Assembly (NCBI RefSeq): GCF_002149925.1
Contig: NZ_MSLT01000023.1
Coordinates: 744,001-808,000 of the forward strand
Length of the DNA stretch: 64,000 nt
Direction of reading: 5' to 3'
DNA from: Thioflexithrix psekupsensis
GTDB taxonomy: Bacteria; Pseudomonadota; Gammaproteobacteria; Beggiatoales; Beggiatoaceae
Positions within the stretch are counted from its first letter, which is position 1. Each line of letters starts with the position of its first letter. The translations under genes were made by a program, and so were the position numbers. The notes beneath the pieces are model-generated. The model was not told the DNA's origin, ran no database searches, and was given only the letters and a program-made list of their open reading frames with translations. Positions 1-9,210 of the stretch are shown here, piece after piece.

Positions 1-961
1 ATCCGTGACCGGCACTTTGTGCTATCCATAAATGCCCTAATAAACGGAAACAGTCATAAAATTGTTCTGTATCTTTATTTTTTATTTTTTCTGTTTTAGA
101 ATCAGAATCAGAATAACTTAATAAGCAATGTGTTAATTCTGCCCCCAATAACACAATAATCCAACACACATATATCCATACTAAAAAAATCGGTAAAATG
201 GCCAATGCACCATAAATGGCTTGGTAAGTGGGGAATTGGGTAATGTAAAAAGCAAATATTTTTTTTGCTAATTCAAAAAAAGCCGCGGCGACTAATCCGC
301 CTGCAATCGCAGGTTGTAAAGGCACTCGTTGATTGGGGACAATCATGTACAATAAAGCAAAAGCAATAGCAGACATAATAAAAGGGGTCACACGCAGTAA
401 ATGTGGACTGCGAGCCGTTTCAGATAAAAACGGTAAAGAAAAAATATAAGAACTCACCGCCAAACTAATGCCAATTAATAAAGGACTTAACGTTAAAACA
501 GCCCAATACACTAAAAATTTAATCACCGCAGGACGAGGCGTTTCTATTCGCCAAATGGCATTTAACGCATTATCAATTGAAGCCATTAATAACACTGAAG
601 TGAGAATTAATCCACCAATGCCCACGGCCGTTAAATGCGAGGCTTTTTGCACAAATTCTAACAGGTAAGTTTTTAATAATTCGGCGGATGTAGGGACAAA
701 ATTTTGAAATAGAAAATCTTGAAATCCCTCCCTTAAATTGGCAAAAACAGGAAAAGCCGTAAAAATAGAAAAAGTCACTGCCATTAATGGAACTAAAGAC
801 AGTAACGTGGTATAAGCCAATGCCGAAGCATGTTGCAAACAGCGATCTTCAATAAAACGCTGCCCTAAAAAAGTTAAAAATTGCAACGGATGAGCAACTG
901 TTTTTTGGGTGAGGCGAATTTTAAAATAAAATAATTGCGATTTCAAATGTACGACTTCCAA
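1..961 (-). CDS. yihY: YihY/BrkB family inner-membrane protein, 3' end outside window
   Basis: The minus strand reads through without a stop to position 1, so the C-terminus lies outside the window. The N-terminal part contains an ALAYTTLLSLVPLMAV stretch typical of YihY/BrkB proteins (formerly mis-named ribonuclease BN). Several hydrophobic segments follow, then a YGALAILPIFLVWIY segment and a GAEL motif that close the membrane domain. A hydrophilic tail begins near the window edge, as in the longer members of the family. No ATG lies in frame near the expected N-terminus; TTG codons at 961 and 946 are the candidate starts and neither has a good Shine-Dalgarno. It is divergent from the DUF4178 operon at 988 and the two 5' ends are only about 30 bp apart. 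The biochemical role of this family is unsettled. The family call is firm; the start is not. Confidence 0.85.
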   Translation of the reverse strand, partial: MEVVHLKSQLFYFKIRLTQKTVAHPLQFLTFLGQRFIEDRCLQHASALAYTTLLSLVPLMAVTFSIFTAFPVFANLREGFQDFLFQNFVPTSAELLKTYLLEFVQKASHLTAVGIGGLILTSVLLMASIDNALNAIWRIETPRPAVIKFLVYWAVLTLSPLLIGISLAVSSYIFSLPFLSETARSPHLLRVTPFIMSAIAFALLYMIVPNQRVPLQPAIAGGLVAAAFFELAKKIFAFYITQFPTYQAIYGALAILPIFLVWIYVCWIIVLLGAELTHCLLSYSDSDSKTEKIKNKDTEQFYDCFRLLGHLWIAQSAGHG

Positions 962-987
962 TAGCGTTGATGAGGAATCATTAAATC

Positions 988-1656
988 ATGGCAAATTTTA
1001 CGACATTTCAACATCAATGTCCTGCTTGTGGTGCGCCGATTGAGTGGCATTCTAAAGAGATTAAAGTGGTCACTTGTTCTCATTGTAATAATGGCTTATT
1101 TTTAGAAGATGAACAGGTTAAAAATTTAGGAATTCAATCGACATTAGTGCAATATCCTTCTTTGTTAAAATTATTTCATTTATTTCATTATCAATCTGAT
1201 GCCATGATGCCTATTGGACAGGTTCGTTTTGATTATGGACGCGGGTTTTGGGATGAATGGTGGGTGGTGAATCAAAAAACGAAAAAATCCTATTGGCTCA
1301 GTGTGGATGAAGGCGATTATGCTTTAGAACAGCCCTTGAATGTCGCCGCATTTCCTCCTGCGAAAAAAGGTGTAGCCGCGGTGCGCCACGCTTTGCATTT
1401 AAATAGAAAATTGCAATTGCAACATGATAATGGACAAGAAGAAACCGTGCAAGTCAGTGAAATGGGTGAGGGGGTTTGTATTGGTTTTGTGGGCGAATTG
1501 CCTGAGTTAATCCATTTGGGTGATCGTTTTCAATATGCCCATTTAAGTGGCTCGGAACAAAGGCTTTATACCATTGAAATCAGCAATGATGTGATTCGTT
1601 TATTTCAGGGCATTTGGATTGATCCTTTTTTGATAAAAGTACAGCATCATGATTGA
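988..1656 (+). CDS. Zinc-ribbon DUF4178 protein, short form
   Basis: A 222-residue soluble protein. The N-terminus has a zinc-ribbon with C11-x2-C14 and C30-x2-C33. The rest is a beta-rich domain resembling DUF4178 (features such as a Y/F-x-WDEWW segment and alternating hydrophobic strands). There is no signal peptide or membrane segment. A GAGGA sequence about 12 nt upstream supports the ATG. It overlaps the next DUF4178 gene by 8 nt, so the two are translationally coupled and belong to one operon with the DUF350 and spermidine-synthase-like genes. The function is unknown; the context suggests a cytoplasmic partner of a membrane-associated polyamine module. The domain call rests on my reading of the sequence. 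Confidence 0.75.
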   Translation: MANFTTFQHQCPACGAPIEWHSKEIKVVTCSHCNNGLFLEDEQVKNLGIQSTLVQYPSLLKLFHLFHYQSDAMMPIGQVRFDYGRGFWDEWWVVNQKTKKSYWLSVDEGDYALEQPLNVAAFPPAKKGVAAVRHALHLNRKLQLQHDNGQEETVQVSEMGEGVCIGFVGELPELIHLGDRFQYAHLSGSEQRLYTIEISNDVIRLFQGIWIDPFLIKVQHHD

Positions 1657-2458
1657 GCCACAACTAAAACAAATTAATTGTACCCAATGTGGTGCGCCTT
1701 TGACTTTATTGGGCGGGCATCAAGTGCATAGCCGCGTTTGTGAATATTGCGGCGCGGTATTGGACACGCAAGAAAATTATGCGGTGGTTGCGCAATATCA
1801 AGAAATGCAAGAAAAAATGCCTAATTTGCCGTTAAAAATCGGTATGAAAGGTTTATTGCGTGGGGTAGAATTTACTATTATTGGTTTTATCGAATATGCG
1901 TATCGAGAACGCAATGAACCTGAAGAATATTGGGTCAGTTATCAGCTTTATTCTCCCACGCATGGTTACGTGTGGCTGACGTGGGAATATAAACGCCCCA
2001 AACGTTATGAATTTAGCCGACGAGTGCGCTCTTGGAATCCTAATTATGAGCGAATTAAAGAAGAATATACCGCAGAAGTGACTTTTATTGCCGGCGAATT
2101 AACGTGGATTGCAAAATTAGGCGATACCAGCACATTGGGACAAACTTATGACCCCAATATCAGCATGGAACGCAATCAAGATGAAGTCGAATATTATCAT
2201 AATCATTTCTTTAATGCCGACACGATTCACCGCGCTTTTGGTGTCGATGTTAAAGCCTTTGAAGCTCGTGATATTAAAACGGCATACGAAATAGATAATG
2301 AGCAAGAAATAAGTCCGGGCTGCTTAACCTTATTGGTTTTTATTATTGTGATTTTAATTGTTGTTTTTGCCATTTTGGATGATGAATACGGTGATGGTTC
2401 TTCTTCTGGCACGGGTGTGCGTAGCAGTTATGGCAGTTCTTCTACTTTTGGTAAATGA
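1649..2458 (+). CDS. Zinc-ribbon DUF4178 protein with C-terminal membrane anchor
   Basis: A 269-residue paralogue of the preceding gene. It has a zinc ribbon with C11-x2-C14 and C31-x2-C34, followed by a DUF4178-like domain that includes WVSYQLYSPTHGYVWLTWE. Unlike the upstream copy it ends in one strongly hydrophobic helix (about residues 226-243) and a Gly/Ser-rich tail, so the domain probably faces the cytoplasm while tethered to the membrane. The start overlaps the upstream stop. The tethered and soluble pair suggests a heteromeric assembly, which is inference. No enzymatic motif was seen. Confidence 0.75.
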   Translation: MIEPQLKQINCTQCGAPLTLLGGHQVHSRVCEYCGAVLDTQENYAVVAQYQEMQEKMPNLPLKIGMKGLLRGVEFTIIGFIEYAYRERNEPEEYWVSYQLYSPTHGYVWLTWEYKRPKRYEFSRRVRSWNPNYERIKEEYTAEVTFIAGELTWIAKLGDTSTLGQTYDPNISMERNQDEVEYYHNHFFNADTIHRAFGVDVKAFEARDIKTAYEIDNEQEISPGCLTLLVFIIVILIVVFAILDDEYGDGSSSGTGVRSSYGSSSTFGK

Positions 2459-2476
2459 TAAATTAATTAGGAGAGA

Positions 2477-2704
2477 ATGATGGAATTATTAGCAGGCATT
2501 AAATTAGCATCGGTCATTGCCACGCTTTTTTATTCTTTTTTAGGCTTAGTTTTATTGATATTGTCTTATGTTATTGTGGATCGATTAACGCATTTTTCTC
2601 TACATGAGGAAGTGGCAGAAAAACAAAATATTGCTGTGGCAATTGTTATTGGTGCTTTGCTGATTGCATTGGCGATTATTATTGCTGCGGTGATTACCAG
2701 TTAA
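2477..2704 (+). CDS. DUF350 (YjfL-like) small membrane protein
   Basis: A 75-residue protein with two predicted transmembrane helices (about residues 7-33 and 50-73) separated by a short loop with an acidic/basic mix. This matches one DUF350/UPF0719 repeat; longer family members carry two or more. A GGAGAG sequence lies directly upstream of the ATG. Its TAA shares one base with the ATG of the next gene, so coupling to the spermidine-synthase-like protein is tight. DUF350 proteins recur beside DUF4178 and aminopropyltransferase-like genes. Their function is unknown, although a pore or membrane-stress role has been suggested for the wider module. Confidence 0.75.
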   Translation: MMELLAGIKLASVIATLFYSFLGLVLLILSYVIVDRLTHFSLHEEVAEKQNIAVAIVIGALLIALAIIIAAVITS

Positions 2705-4266
2705 TGAATGCCATCGTCACTCCCGTTCCGAATCGCGCCGAGCCATTGATTTTATTATCAGCCACTTTTATTATTTCCATTTGTGGTTTAATTTATGAAT
2801 TATTAGCGGGTACTTTATCCAGCTATTTATTAGGCGATTCGGTTTATCAATTTTCAATTGTTATTGGTTTATTTGTCAGCTCAATGGGGGTTGGTTCATT
2901 TCTTTCCCGTTATATGCCTGAGCCGTTGGAACAATCTTTTACGGTTGCACAAACATTAACGGGTATTTTAGGTGGAAGTAGTGCGCCTTTATTGTTTTTT
3001 GCTTTCACTTGGTTGGATCATTATAATTTCTATTTATTTTTTATTTGCATTTCTTTAGGAGGCTTAGTTGGTTTAGAAGTTCCTTTAGTGACGCGCATTT
3101 TAGAGCGACATCATACTTTAAAAGTTAATATTTCTAACGTATTGACCATTGATTATATTGGTGCATTAGCGGCTGCTTTATTATTTCCTTTACTGCTCAT
3201 GCCACTTTTGGGCTTAATGGGAACGAGTTTATTGTTTGGTTTGTTGAATGTTAGCATTGCCATTATTATGATATGGCTGTTTAAAGACAGGGTTAATGTT
3301 AAATTATTATCTATTATTGCGGGAACTGGATTTATTTTTCTCAGTACCCTATTATTTCACAGCGAAAAAATACTTAATTTAATGGAAAGGCGTTTGTATC
3401 AAGCTCCCATTATTTTTGCCGAAACTACGCCTTATCAACGTTTAGTGTTGACTCGACAACAGGATCGTTTTCGTTTGTATATTAACGGTGGCTTGCAGTT
3501 TGATAGTTTTGATGAATACCGTTATCACGAAGCCTTGGTGCATCCTGTGATGAATTTAGCGGTGCGCCCTGAGCGGATATTAATTTTAGGCGGTGGCGAC
3601 GGAATGGCCGCACGAGAAGTCTTGAAATATTCCCAAGTACAGCACATTACTTTAGTGGATTTGGATGAGCGAGTGACGCAATTATTTAGCGAAAACCCAT
3701 TGTTGACTCCATTAAATAGTTTTGCTTTAAAAAATGCTAAAGTTTCTATTATTAATAAGGATGCGTGGGATTTTCTCGATGACAGTAATGATTATTACGA
3801 TGTGGTGATTATTGATTTACCCGATCCACAAAATAGTAATTTAAGTAAACTTTACACTAAAGAATTTTATTCACGCATTTCTAGCCGTTTAACGCAAGGT
3901 GGATTGGTGGTGACGCAAGCGACCTCGCCTTTTTTTGCGCGGTCTGCTTTTTGGTGTATTAACAATACCTTAGATGCGACTCCTAGCCCATTGCGGGAGG
4001 GAGCAACACTGTATACGCAACCTTATCACAGCTACGTGCCTAGTTTTGGTTTGTGGGGGTTTGTGATTGCGGGACATCATCAAGTGGATTGGTCTACTTT
4101 TACCTTGCCAAATGCTGTGGAGTTAAATTATCTTTATCCAGAAGTATTAGAATCATTAATTCACTTTTCTGCGGATACCGCATTTGTTAATACGGCAATT
4201 AACACCTTGCAAGCCCATCCATTATTGGATTATTATCAAATCGATTCTAAACGTTGGTTTCCTTAA
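2704..4266 (+). CDS. Membrane-fused spermidine synthase-like aminopropyltransferase
   Basis: A 520-residue protein. The first ~220 residues form about seven hydrophobic helices. The C-terminal half is a spermidine-synthase fold. It has the AdoMet-binding ILGGGDGMAAREVLK loop, an acidic VDLDE strand end and the IIDLPDPQ segment, whose second Asp matches the catalytic position of SpeE. A LYTKEFY motif follows. Classical SpeE is about 290 residues and soluble, so this is the membrane-fused class. Substrates would be decarboxylated AdoMet and a diamine, but true activity is unproven. No AdoMet decarboxylase gene is visible in the window. It is the last gene of the 988-4266 operon. Confidence 0.85.
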   Translation: MNAIVTPVPNRAEPLILLSATFIISICGLIYELLAGTLSSYLLGDSVYQFSIVIGLFVSSMGVGSFLSRYMPEPLEQSFTVAQTLTGILGGSSAPLLFFAFTWLDHYNFYLFFICISLGGLVGLEVPLVTRILERHHTLKVNISNVLTIDYIGALAAALLFPLLLMPLLGLMGTSLLFGLLNVSIAIIMIWLFKDRVNVKLLSIIAGTGFIFLSTLLFHSEKILNLMERRLYQAPIIFAETTPYQRLVLTRQQDRFRLYINGGLQFDSFDEYRYHEALVHPVMNLAVRPERILILGGGDGMAAREVLKYSQVQHITLVDLDERVTQLFSENPLLTPLNSFALKNAKVSIINKDAWDFLDDSNDYYDVVIIDLPDPQNSNLSKLYTKEFYSRISSRLTQGGLVVTQATSPFFARSAFWCINNTLDATPSPLREGATLYTQPYHSYVPSFGLWGFVIAGHHQVDWSTFTLPNAVELNYLYPEVLESLIHFSADTAFVNTAINTLQAHPLLDYYQIDSKRWFP

Positions 4267-4376
4267 AAAATAATCAATGATTGCTGTTAGGGTGATGCCA
4301 TTTTTCTTGTTTTTGTCGGCATAAAACTAGGGAATAAAAAGCGTTTAGTTACGCCGTTTTTAAAAAGGATCAAGTT

Positions 4377-7300
4377 ATGTCAGATTTCATGCTCCAACAG
4401 TGTTTCACCCGCTTTTGCCCTGTTTTGCAATCGGATGGTTTTGTGGCAACGCGATTGCAACAATTGGCTGCGCAATTGCAAGAACATCACACGGCAATTT
4501 TGCAATTTACCTATCAGCAATTAACGGATGTTAATCCCAGTCTAATTAACCGTTATCACGAATGGTTTAAAAGTTGGATTATTCATGATCATGCGCAATC
4601 CCATCGCCAATCATTTTCTGAGTTGCATCAGGAATTAGGTTATCACCATTTTCTGGCTTTAATTGAAAGTTATAATCAATCATTAGCGCATTTCTTAGAT
4701 GAATCTTTTCTAATTTGGTGTGACCAGCACAGTCATGATTTGCAATTGCGTTTAACCGCGCATTGGCAGCAGCAACAATTGCGGGTTAATATTGATGCCA
4801 TTGTGGAACAAGTCATTGCGGAATTGCGCAGTTTGCCTTCTTTGCAACCAGAATGGGACGATCAGCCATCCACGCAAACCAGTGGCATTGTGTGGGCTGA
4901 TGAAGAGGATGATGCCGCGCAAGTGAAGCCGTCTGCTTCGGCTAATTCTCCCGCTCCAGAAATGGTAAAATTAAATGCGGCGCAATTAAAACAACAATTA
5001 AAAACTGTATTGACACAATGGTGTGAATTGCCTTTAAATTCTCAAGTGGAATTAGAAAATTTATTTCTCCGCGATTTCGCTTGTCATTTAATTGCCCCTT
5101 TATCGGCTTCTCAACGTTTTTGGAAGGCTTTATTAGTCAAATTAGATCGGCATTTAAGCCATGCTTTACATGGCAGTTTGCGCACTTATATTTTAACCAA
5201 TGCGTTAGAAGTCTTAATTGCGGCCGTACCGCGTTATCCTTTTATTGCCAGCGTCGTTAATACTTTATTGCCTTTATACGAGGAATTAAATGCACCTATT
5301 GGGGAATTATTATTGCTGAATATTATGCGCAATAGTTTGCCTGATGGGGATTTAGCGATTCGTTATATGCAGCAATTAGATTTGCAAGCAATTGTGGCGC
5401 AATTAGATGAACAATTAGCGTTATTACCCGCAGGCAATCAAGAAGCCATTCAGCTATTGCGCCCTTATTGGGAGCGGGCGGAATTAGACTGGTTGGCTGA
5501 AGCCATTGAGCAATTAGAACGACAATTACAACACACTCAATTAACGCCGTTATTTCTCCTTTCTAATAATGAATGGCGCAAACGTTTTAGCAGTTTATTA
5601 ACGGAAGGATTAACCAATCAACGCGGTACAGAAACCACGTGTCAATTATTAGAAGAAGTGATGGCGCAAGCCATTCGCGCCCATGCGCTCAGTCCGCGCC
5701 CGCAATTGGCACGGGATTTATTTCGCCGTGCGGTCACGTTATGCTGCACACCCGATAAGCAATGGATAGTGTGGAAAAAACACCGCCAAATGGCCTTGGC
5801 TTTACAGAATTTAGAAGCGGATCATTTCGACGATTCTGCGGTGTGGATTATCGCCAAACCTATCTTAATTTCTGCCCGTCCTATTTTTGCTGCTTTTGAT
5901 CATATTGTTGCGGATAATATTGAATTTTCTTTACACTGGTATAAAGCACTTAATTTACCCACCTCATTTAATCGTCAATCAAGTCTGGGTTGTCGCTTAA
6001 ATGAATTGCAACAAAATCTTTATTATTTAGCTCTTTATTTGCGTTTATACAATCCTTATTCGGCTATTTTGCATTTAAAACGCCGTTATGCTGAACATTT
6101 AACCCAACACAGTTATCAACAAGGTTTATTGTCTTTAGACAGCCGCGCTATTCTCGATGCGTTTCGAGAATTGCAAGCGCACGTGCAAGCGACATCGGGA
6201 ATTTCTGCGGATTTATTGCAAGGATTGCAGCAATTTGTGAGTTTATTACCGACAATGACGGCCAGTTTGCAACTTTATCGTCAAACCAGTGTTTTTACTT
6301 TATTTGCGAATATCTTTTTCTTAAAAACTTATCCGAATTATATTCAGTGCGTGGGTGAACGTGGCATTCAATTGGGCATTCGGGATAATGAATTGACTTT
6401 GCAACGGGTGGCACAAGTATTAATTAGCGTGGCGAATAATCCCAGTGAGCATTTACAATTATGGTTTAATTGTTTTGCTTCTGATATGGCGAATATAGAA
6501 AAGCGCACCTTAGAAGCCAATTTAGCCGCTTTAAATCACGTGTTGCAAACGCATTTATTAGCCGATGAAGCCGAGCCTGTTTATGCGTTAATTAATGATG
6601 TTTACGTTAAATCATTAGGAATTACTTACAATCCTGCCACCGCAGGACAACAGCAGCAATTGCAATTTTTTGAATTAATTTTAACAGGGTCACGTTGGCA
6701 ACAATTATTTAATAAAAACGCTAAAGTTCCGCGTTATCTTAGCGTTTTTCTTGAGCAGTTACCGTTATTATTAAAAGAAACACAATTAAATGCAGAATTA
6801 GCCAATTTTTTACAAGAACAATTACAGCTTTTTACGCAAGCCCTCATTCAACACGGCGAAGAGGAATCGGCATGGCAGTACGTTTTGCCTGCTTTTGATT
6901 GCGCATTGCAACGTCATCGCACGCGGGAATTAGAAATGGCATGGCGCAGTTTATTAGCTGTTTTGCCTGCGAATTGTCGTCTTTTTTGGCAGCCTGCATT
7001 ATTGCGTGGCATTCGTTGTTTGCGTCAAGTGGGATTGGGGCGGGCAATCAGTCGCCATTCGCGTTTATTAGCGCAACAAATGACGCAACAATTACTGATT
7101 ATTTCTCCGCCTTCGCCTGAAAAATATGCCGCTTTTGAAATAAAAGGTTATCGAGATTTAGGAAAATTCTTAGACCATACCGCGCATGTGTTGCGTAACC
7201 AATGCCCGACTTTAGCCGCGTTGAATTTGGGACGCTATTTGGTGGAATGTATTGTGCCTTTTGTGGATTATCCGGGGCGTTTTTGGCAAATGGCGTGGTT

Positions 7301-8705
7301 GCAATTAACCGATACTTTATTGTTGGAATTAGATGATTGTGAGCAGTTGGCTTTAATTGATTGGACGCGCCAATTAGCGGCTATTTCTCACTCTTTACCT
7401 GATACAAAAGCATTAGGGCAATTCGTTTTTCATAATATCGATTTTCTCTTTGCAGAAACCCGCCAAATGGAGCAACATTGGCGGGATTTTATTGGTGGCT
7501 TATTGGTTGCTACCATGACCGAAGATAACGCGCCTATTAGTGGTTCTGTTTTGGCACAACGCTTATTATTAAGCAGTCCTATTTTCCAAAATGAAACGGC
7601 CGCTTCTTGGGAAGAAAGAGCCAGTACTTTAATTGAAGCCCTAAATGAATATTTAACTGAACCCTTAATTCAGCGATTAAATCAACGCCAAATGGTTCTC
7701 ACGCGCAATTTAATTGCTTGTGAGAAACTGTCAGAATTGCGCAAAGGGGGACAAGGTATTGGTGCGGGCGCGTTATTATTATCGGCTTCGCCGGACAGCC
7801 GCACTGTGTGGTACAGCGATTTGGCCATGCGTGTGGCTTATGAACAGCAGGACAGTTTGTCGCCCACTGACGCATTGGTGTTGCAACTCAGTCAATGGAA
7901 TACTCCAGATTTCAAGCAGATACGGCAACAGGCTAATTTAATACAAACTGTGTCTGACATTCCTTTGTCCTCAGAAGAAACGCCCGCTAACAGCCGATGG
8001 CTGACGTGGTTGCGGGGTAAATCGGGGGTTTCTTACCGTTTAACACTTTCTCAACAGCACGCTTTTACGCTGTTATTGCAGCAATTGGTATTAGAACCGA
8101 TTCTAACGCAAGAAAATACGCCAAATTTATTATTTGAAGTGCTATTATTAACCTTTAGTCATCAGGATTTTCCGGTGCTAATGCGTTTTAACGAGCGGGT
8201 GCAACGGGCGTTAAATGAGCAATTTCCTGATTCGCATTTTTTACCCAAACGGTGGCAGTTATTAAATGCAGAATTGCCGCGCTTTACGTTGGCACAACGT
8301 TTGTGGTTATGGCACGATCAATGGGCGCAATATTTAGTGAAACAATTAAAACCTTTTGAGCAATTAGATGATATGGATTTGCGCCGTTTGCAATGGCAAC
8401 GAACGCAACGTGATTTAGGGTTTTTATTACGGCGTTTGTCTTTGCAATTAATTATTAACGATCCGCCTGAATCATTTGCGCAGTGGTTTTGGGAACATAT
8501 TGGCAGTTTCTTACAGCCAACGACTCGCGCCGAAGCCTTGCGCATTTTTCCCCATTGCACCGAAAAATTACAGCTTTATTTAAACCCATTAGAACAAAAA
8601 ATATTGGAAAGTTATATGCGGGCATTAACTGATTTATCTGCCGATCCGCATTGGCAAATGCCAGCCCAACGCGCTATTCACCATTCGATCACGGAAGCCG
8701 CATGA
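4377..8705 (+). CDS. Unrecognised 1442-residue, helix-rich cytoplasmic protein
   Basis: I do not recognise this family. The protein is very long, rich in Leu, Gln and Ala, and reads as almost continuous amphipathic helix with short loops. It has no signal peptide, membrane span, nucleotide-binding motif or Cys cluster. An acidic, Ser/Pro-rich linker (about residues 160-195) separates an N-terminal helical domain of ~150 residues from the rest. The N-terminal domain is faintly globin-like in helix length and His content, but I see no firm signature. AAGGATCAAGTT precedes the ATG. The stop overlaps the ferredoxin start in an ATGA. Stoichiometric co-translation with a [2Fe-2S] protein and two exported DUF4139 proteins suggests a scaffold or redox-linked sensor; this is inference. 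Confidence 0.85.
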   Translation: MSDFMLQQCFTRFCPVLQSDGFVATRLQQLAAQLQEHHTAILQFTYQQLTDVNPSLINRYHEWFKSWIIHDHAQSHRQSFSELHQELGYHHFLALIESYNQSLAHFLDESFLIWCDQHSHDLQLRLTAHWQQQQLRVNIDAIVEQVIAELRSLPSLQPEWDDQPSTQTSGIVWADEEDDAAQVKPSASANSPAPEMVKLNAAQLKQQLKTVLTQWCELPLNSQVELENLFLRDFACHLIAPLSASQRFWKALLVKLDRHLSHALHGSLRTYILTNALEVLIAAVPRYPFIASVVNTLLPLYEELNAPIGELLLLNIMRNSLPDGDLAIRYMQQLDLQAIVAQLDEQLALLPAGNQEAIQLLRPYWERAELDWLAEAIEQLERQLQHTQLTPLFLLSNNEWRKRFSSLLTEGLTNQRGTETTCQLLEEVMAQAIRAHALSPRPQLARDLFRRAVTLCCTPDKQWIVWKKHRQMALALQNLEADHFDDSAVWIIAKPILISARPIFAAFDHIVADNIEFSLHWYKALNLPTSFNRQSSLGCRLNELQQNLYYLALYLRLYNPYSAILHLKRRYAEHLTQHSYQQGLLSLDSRAILDAFRELQAHVQATSGISADLLQGLQQFVSLLPTMTASLQLYRQTSVFTLFANIFFLKTYPNYIQCVGERGIQLGIRDNELTLQRVAQVLISVANNPSEHLQLWFNCFASDMANIEKRTLEANLAALNHVLQTHLLADEAEPVYALINDVYVKSLGITYNPATAGQQQQLQFFELILTGSRWQQLFNKNAKVPRYLSVFLEQLPLLLKETQLNAELANFLQEQLQLFTQALIQHGEEESAWQYVLPAFDCALQRHRTRELEMAWRSLLAVLPANCRLFWQPALLRGIRCLRQVGLGRAISRHSRLLAQQMTQQLLIISPPSPEKYAAFEIKGYRDLGKFLDHTAHVLRNQCPTLAALNLGRYLVECIVPFVDYPGRFWQMAWLQLTDTLLLELDDCEQLALIDWTRQLAAISHSLPDTKALGQFVFHNIDFLFAETRQMEQHWRDFIGGLLVATMTEDNAPISGSVLAQRLLLSSPIFQNETAASWEERASTLIEALNEYLTEPLIQRLNQRQMVLTRNLIACEKLSELRKGGQGIGAGALLLSASPDSRTVWYSDLAMRVAYEQQDSLSPTDALVLQLSQWNTPDFKQIRQQANLIQTVSDIPLSSEETPANSRWLTWLRGKSGVSYRLTLSQQHAFTLLLQQLVLEPILTQENTPNLLFEVLLLTFSHQDFPVLMRFNERVQRALNEQFPDSHFLPKRWQLLNAELPRFTLAQRLWLWHDQWAQYLVKQLKPFEQLDDMDLRRLQWQRTQRDLGFLLRRLSLQLIINDPPESFAQWFWEHIGSFLQPTTRAEALRIFPHCTEKLQLYLNPLEQKILESYMRALTDLSADPHWQMPAQRAIHHSITEAA

Positions 8706-9172
8706 AATCCGTTAGATTCCGCTCCACGAAGGATGCCATAGACATCCAAACCGAATTAAGCGTATTAGACGCGCTTTTAGCCAAACGCATTGGGGTAAAA
8801 ATGCTGTGCAAGGGGCGTGGATTATGCGCCACCTGCCACGTTTACGTGACGCAAAACCCGCATTGTTTAACGCCACAAACCGACCGAGAAAAATTAACAT
8901 TAAGCCTATTAACGGGCGCACAACCTAATAGCCGTTTAGCCTGCCAATCGCAAGTCATTGGCGAAGGGGTAGAAATTGCTTTACCCGAAGGATTATATGT
9001 TGAATCGTTCTCCGATTTAGAGTCTCTCATTGGTAAGCGCACTGCCGTACCTATTTTACACCCTGTTGATGGGCGTGTTTTAATTCAGCCGAATAAAATT
9101 ATTACCCGTTCGGCGATTATGGAATTAAAACAAGTTGATTTCAATGTGCAAGAAGTTCAAATTAAAGAATAG
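8702..9172 (+). CDS. [2Fe-2S] ferredoxin with C-terminal extension
   Basis: A 156-residue protein. The N-terminal ~90 residues are a plant/adrenodoxin-type ferredoxin with ligands C36, C42, C45 and C81 in the pattern C-x5-C-x2-C...C. About 65 further residues form a beta-rich tail (GKRTAVPILHPVDGRVL and onward) not usual in plain ferredoxins. I chose the ATG at 8702 because it overlaps the stop of the 1442-residue gene as ATGA. An in-frame start 17 codons upstream would only add a sequence that overlaps that gene. The coupling makes it a likely electron-transfer partner or subunit of the large protein, by inference. A 38-nt gap leads to the first DUF4139 gene. Confidence 0.85.
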   Translation: MKSVRFRSTKDAIDIQTELSVLDALLAKRIGVKMLCKGRGLCATCHVYVTQNPHCLTPQTDREKLTLSLLTGAQPNSRLACQSQVIGEGVEIALPEGLYVESFSDLESLIGKRTAVPILHPVDGRVLIQPNKIITRSAIMELKQVDFNVQEVQIKE

Positions 9173-9210
9173 TCTGTTTTTTTAATCACAAAATAACAGA
9201 AGGATATTGT

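Noticed and set aside
4377-8705. Globin domain at the N-terminus of the 1442-residue protein
   Set aside because: Helix lengths and His content were suggestive, but no clear globin signature could be confirmed.
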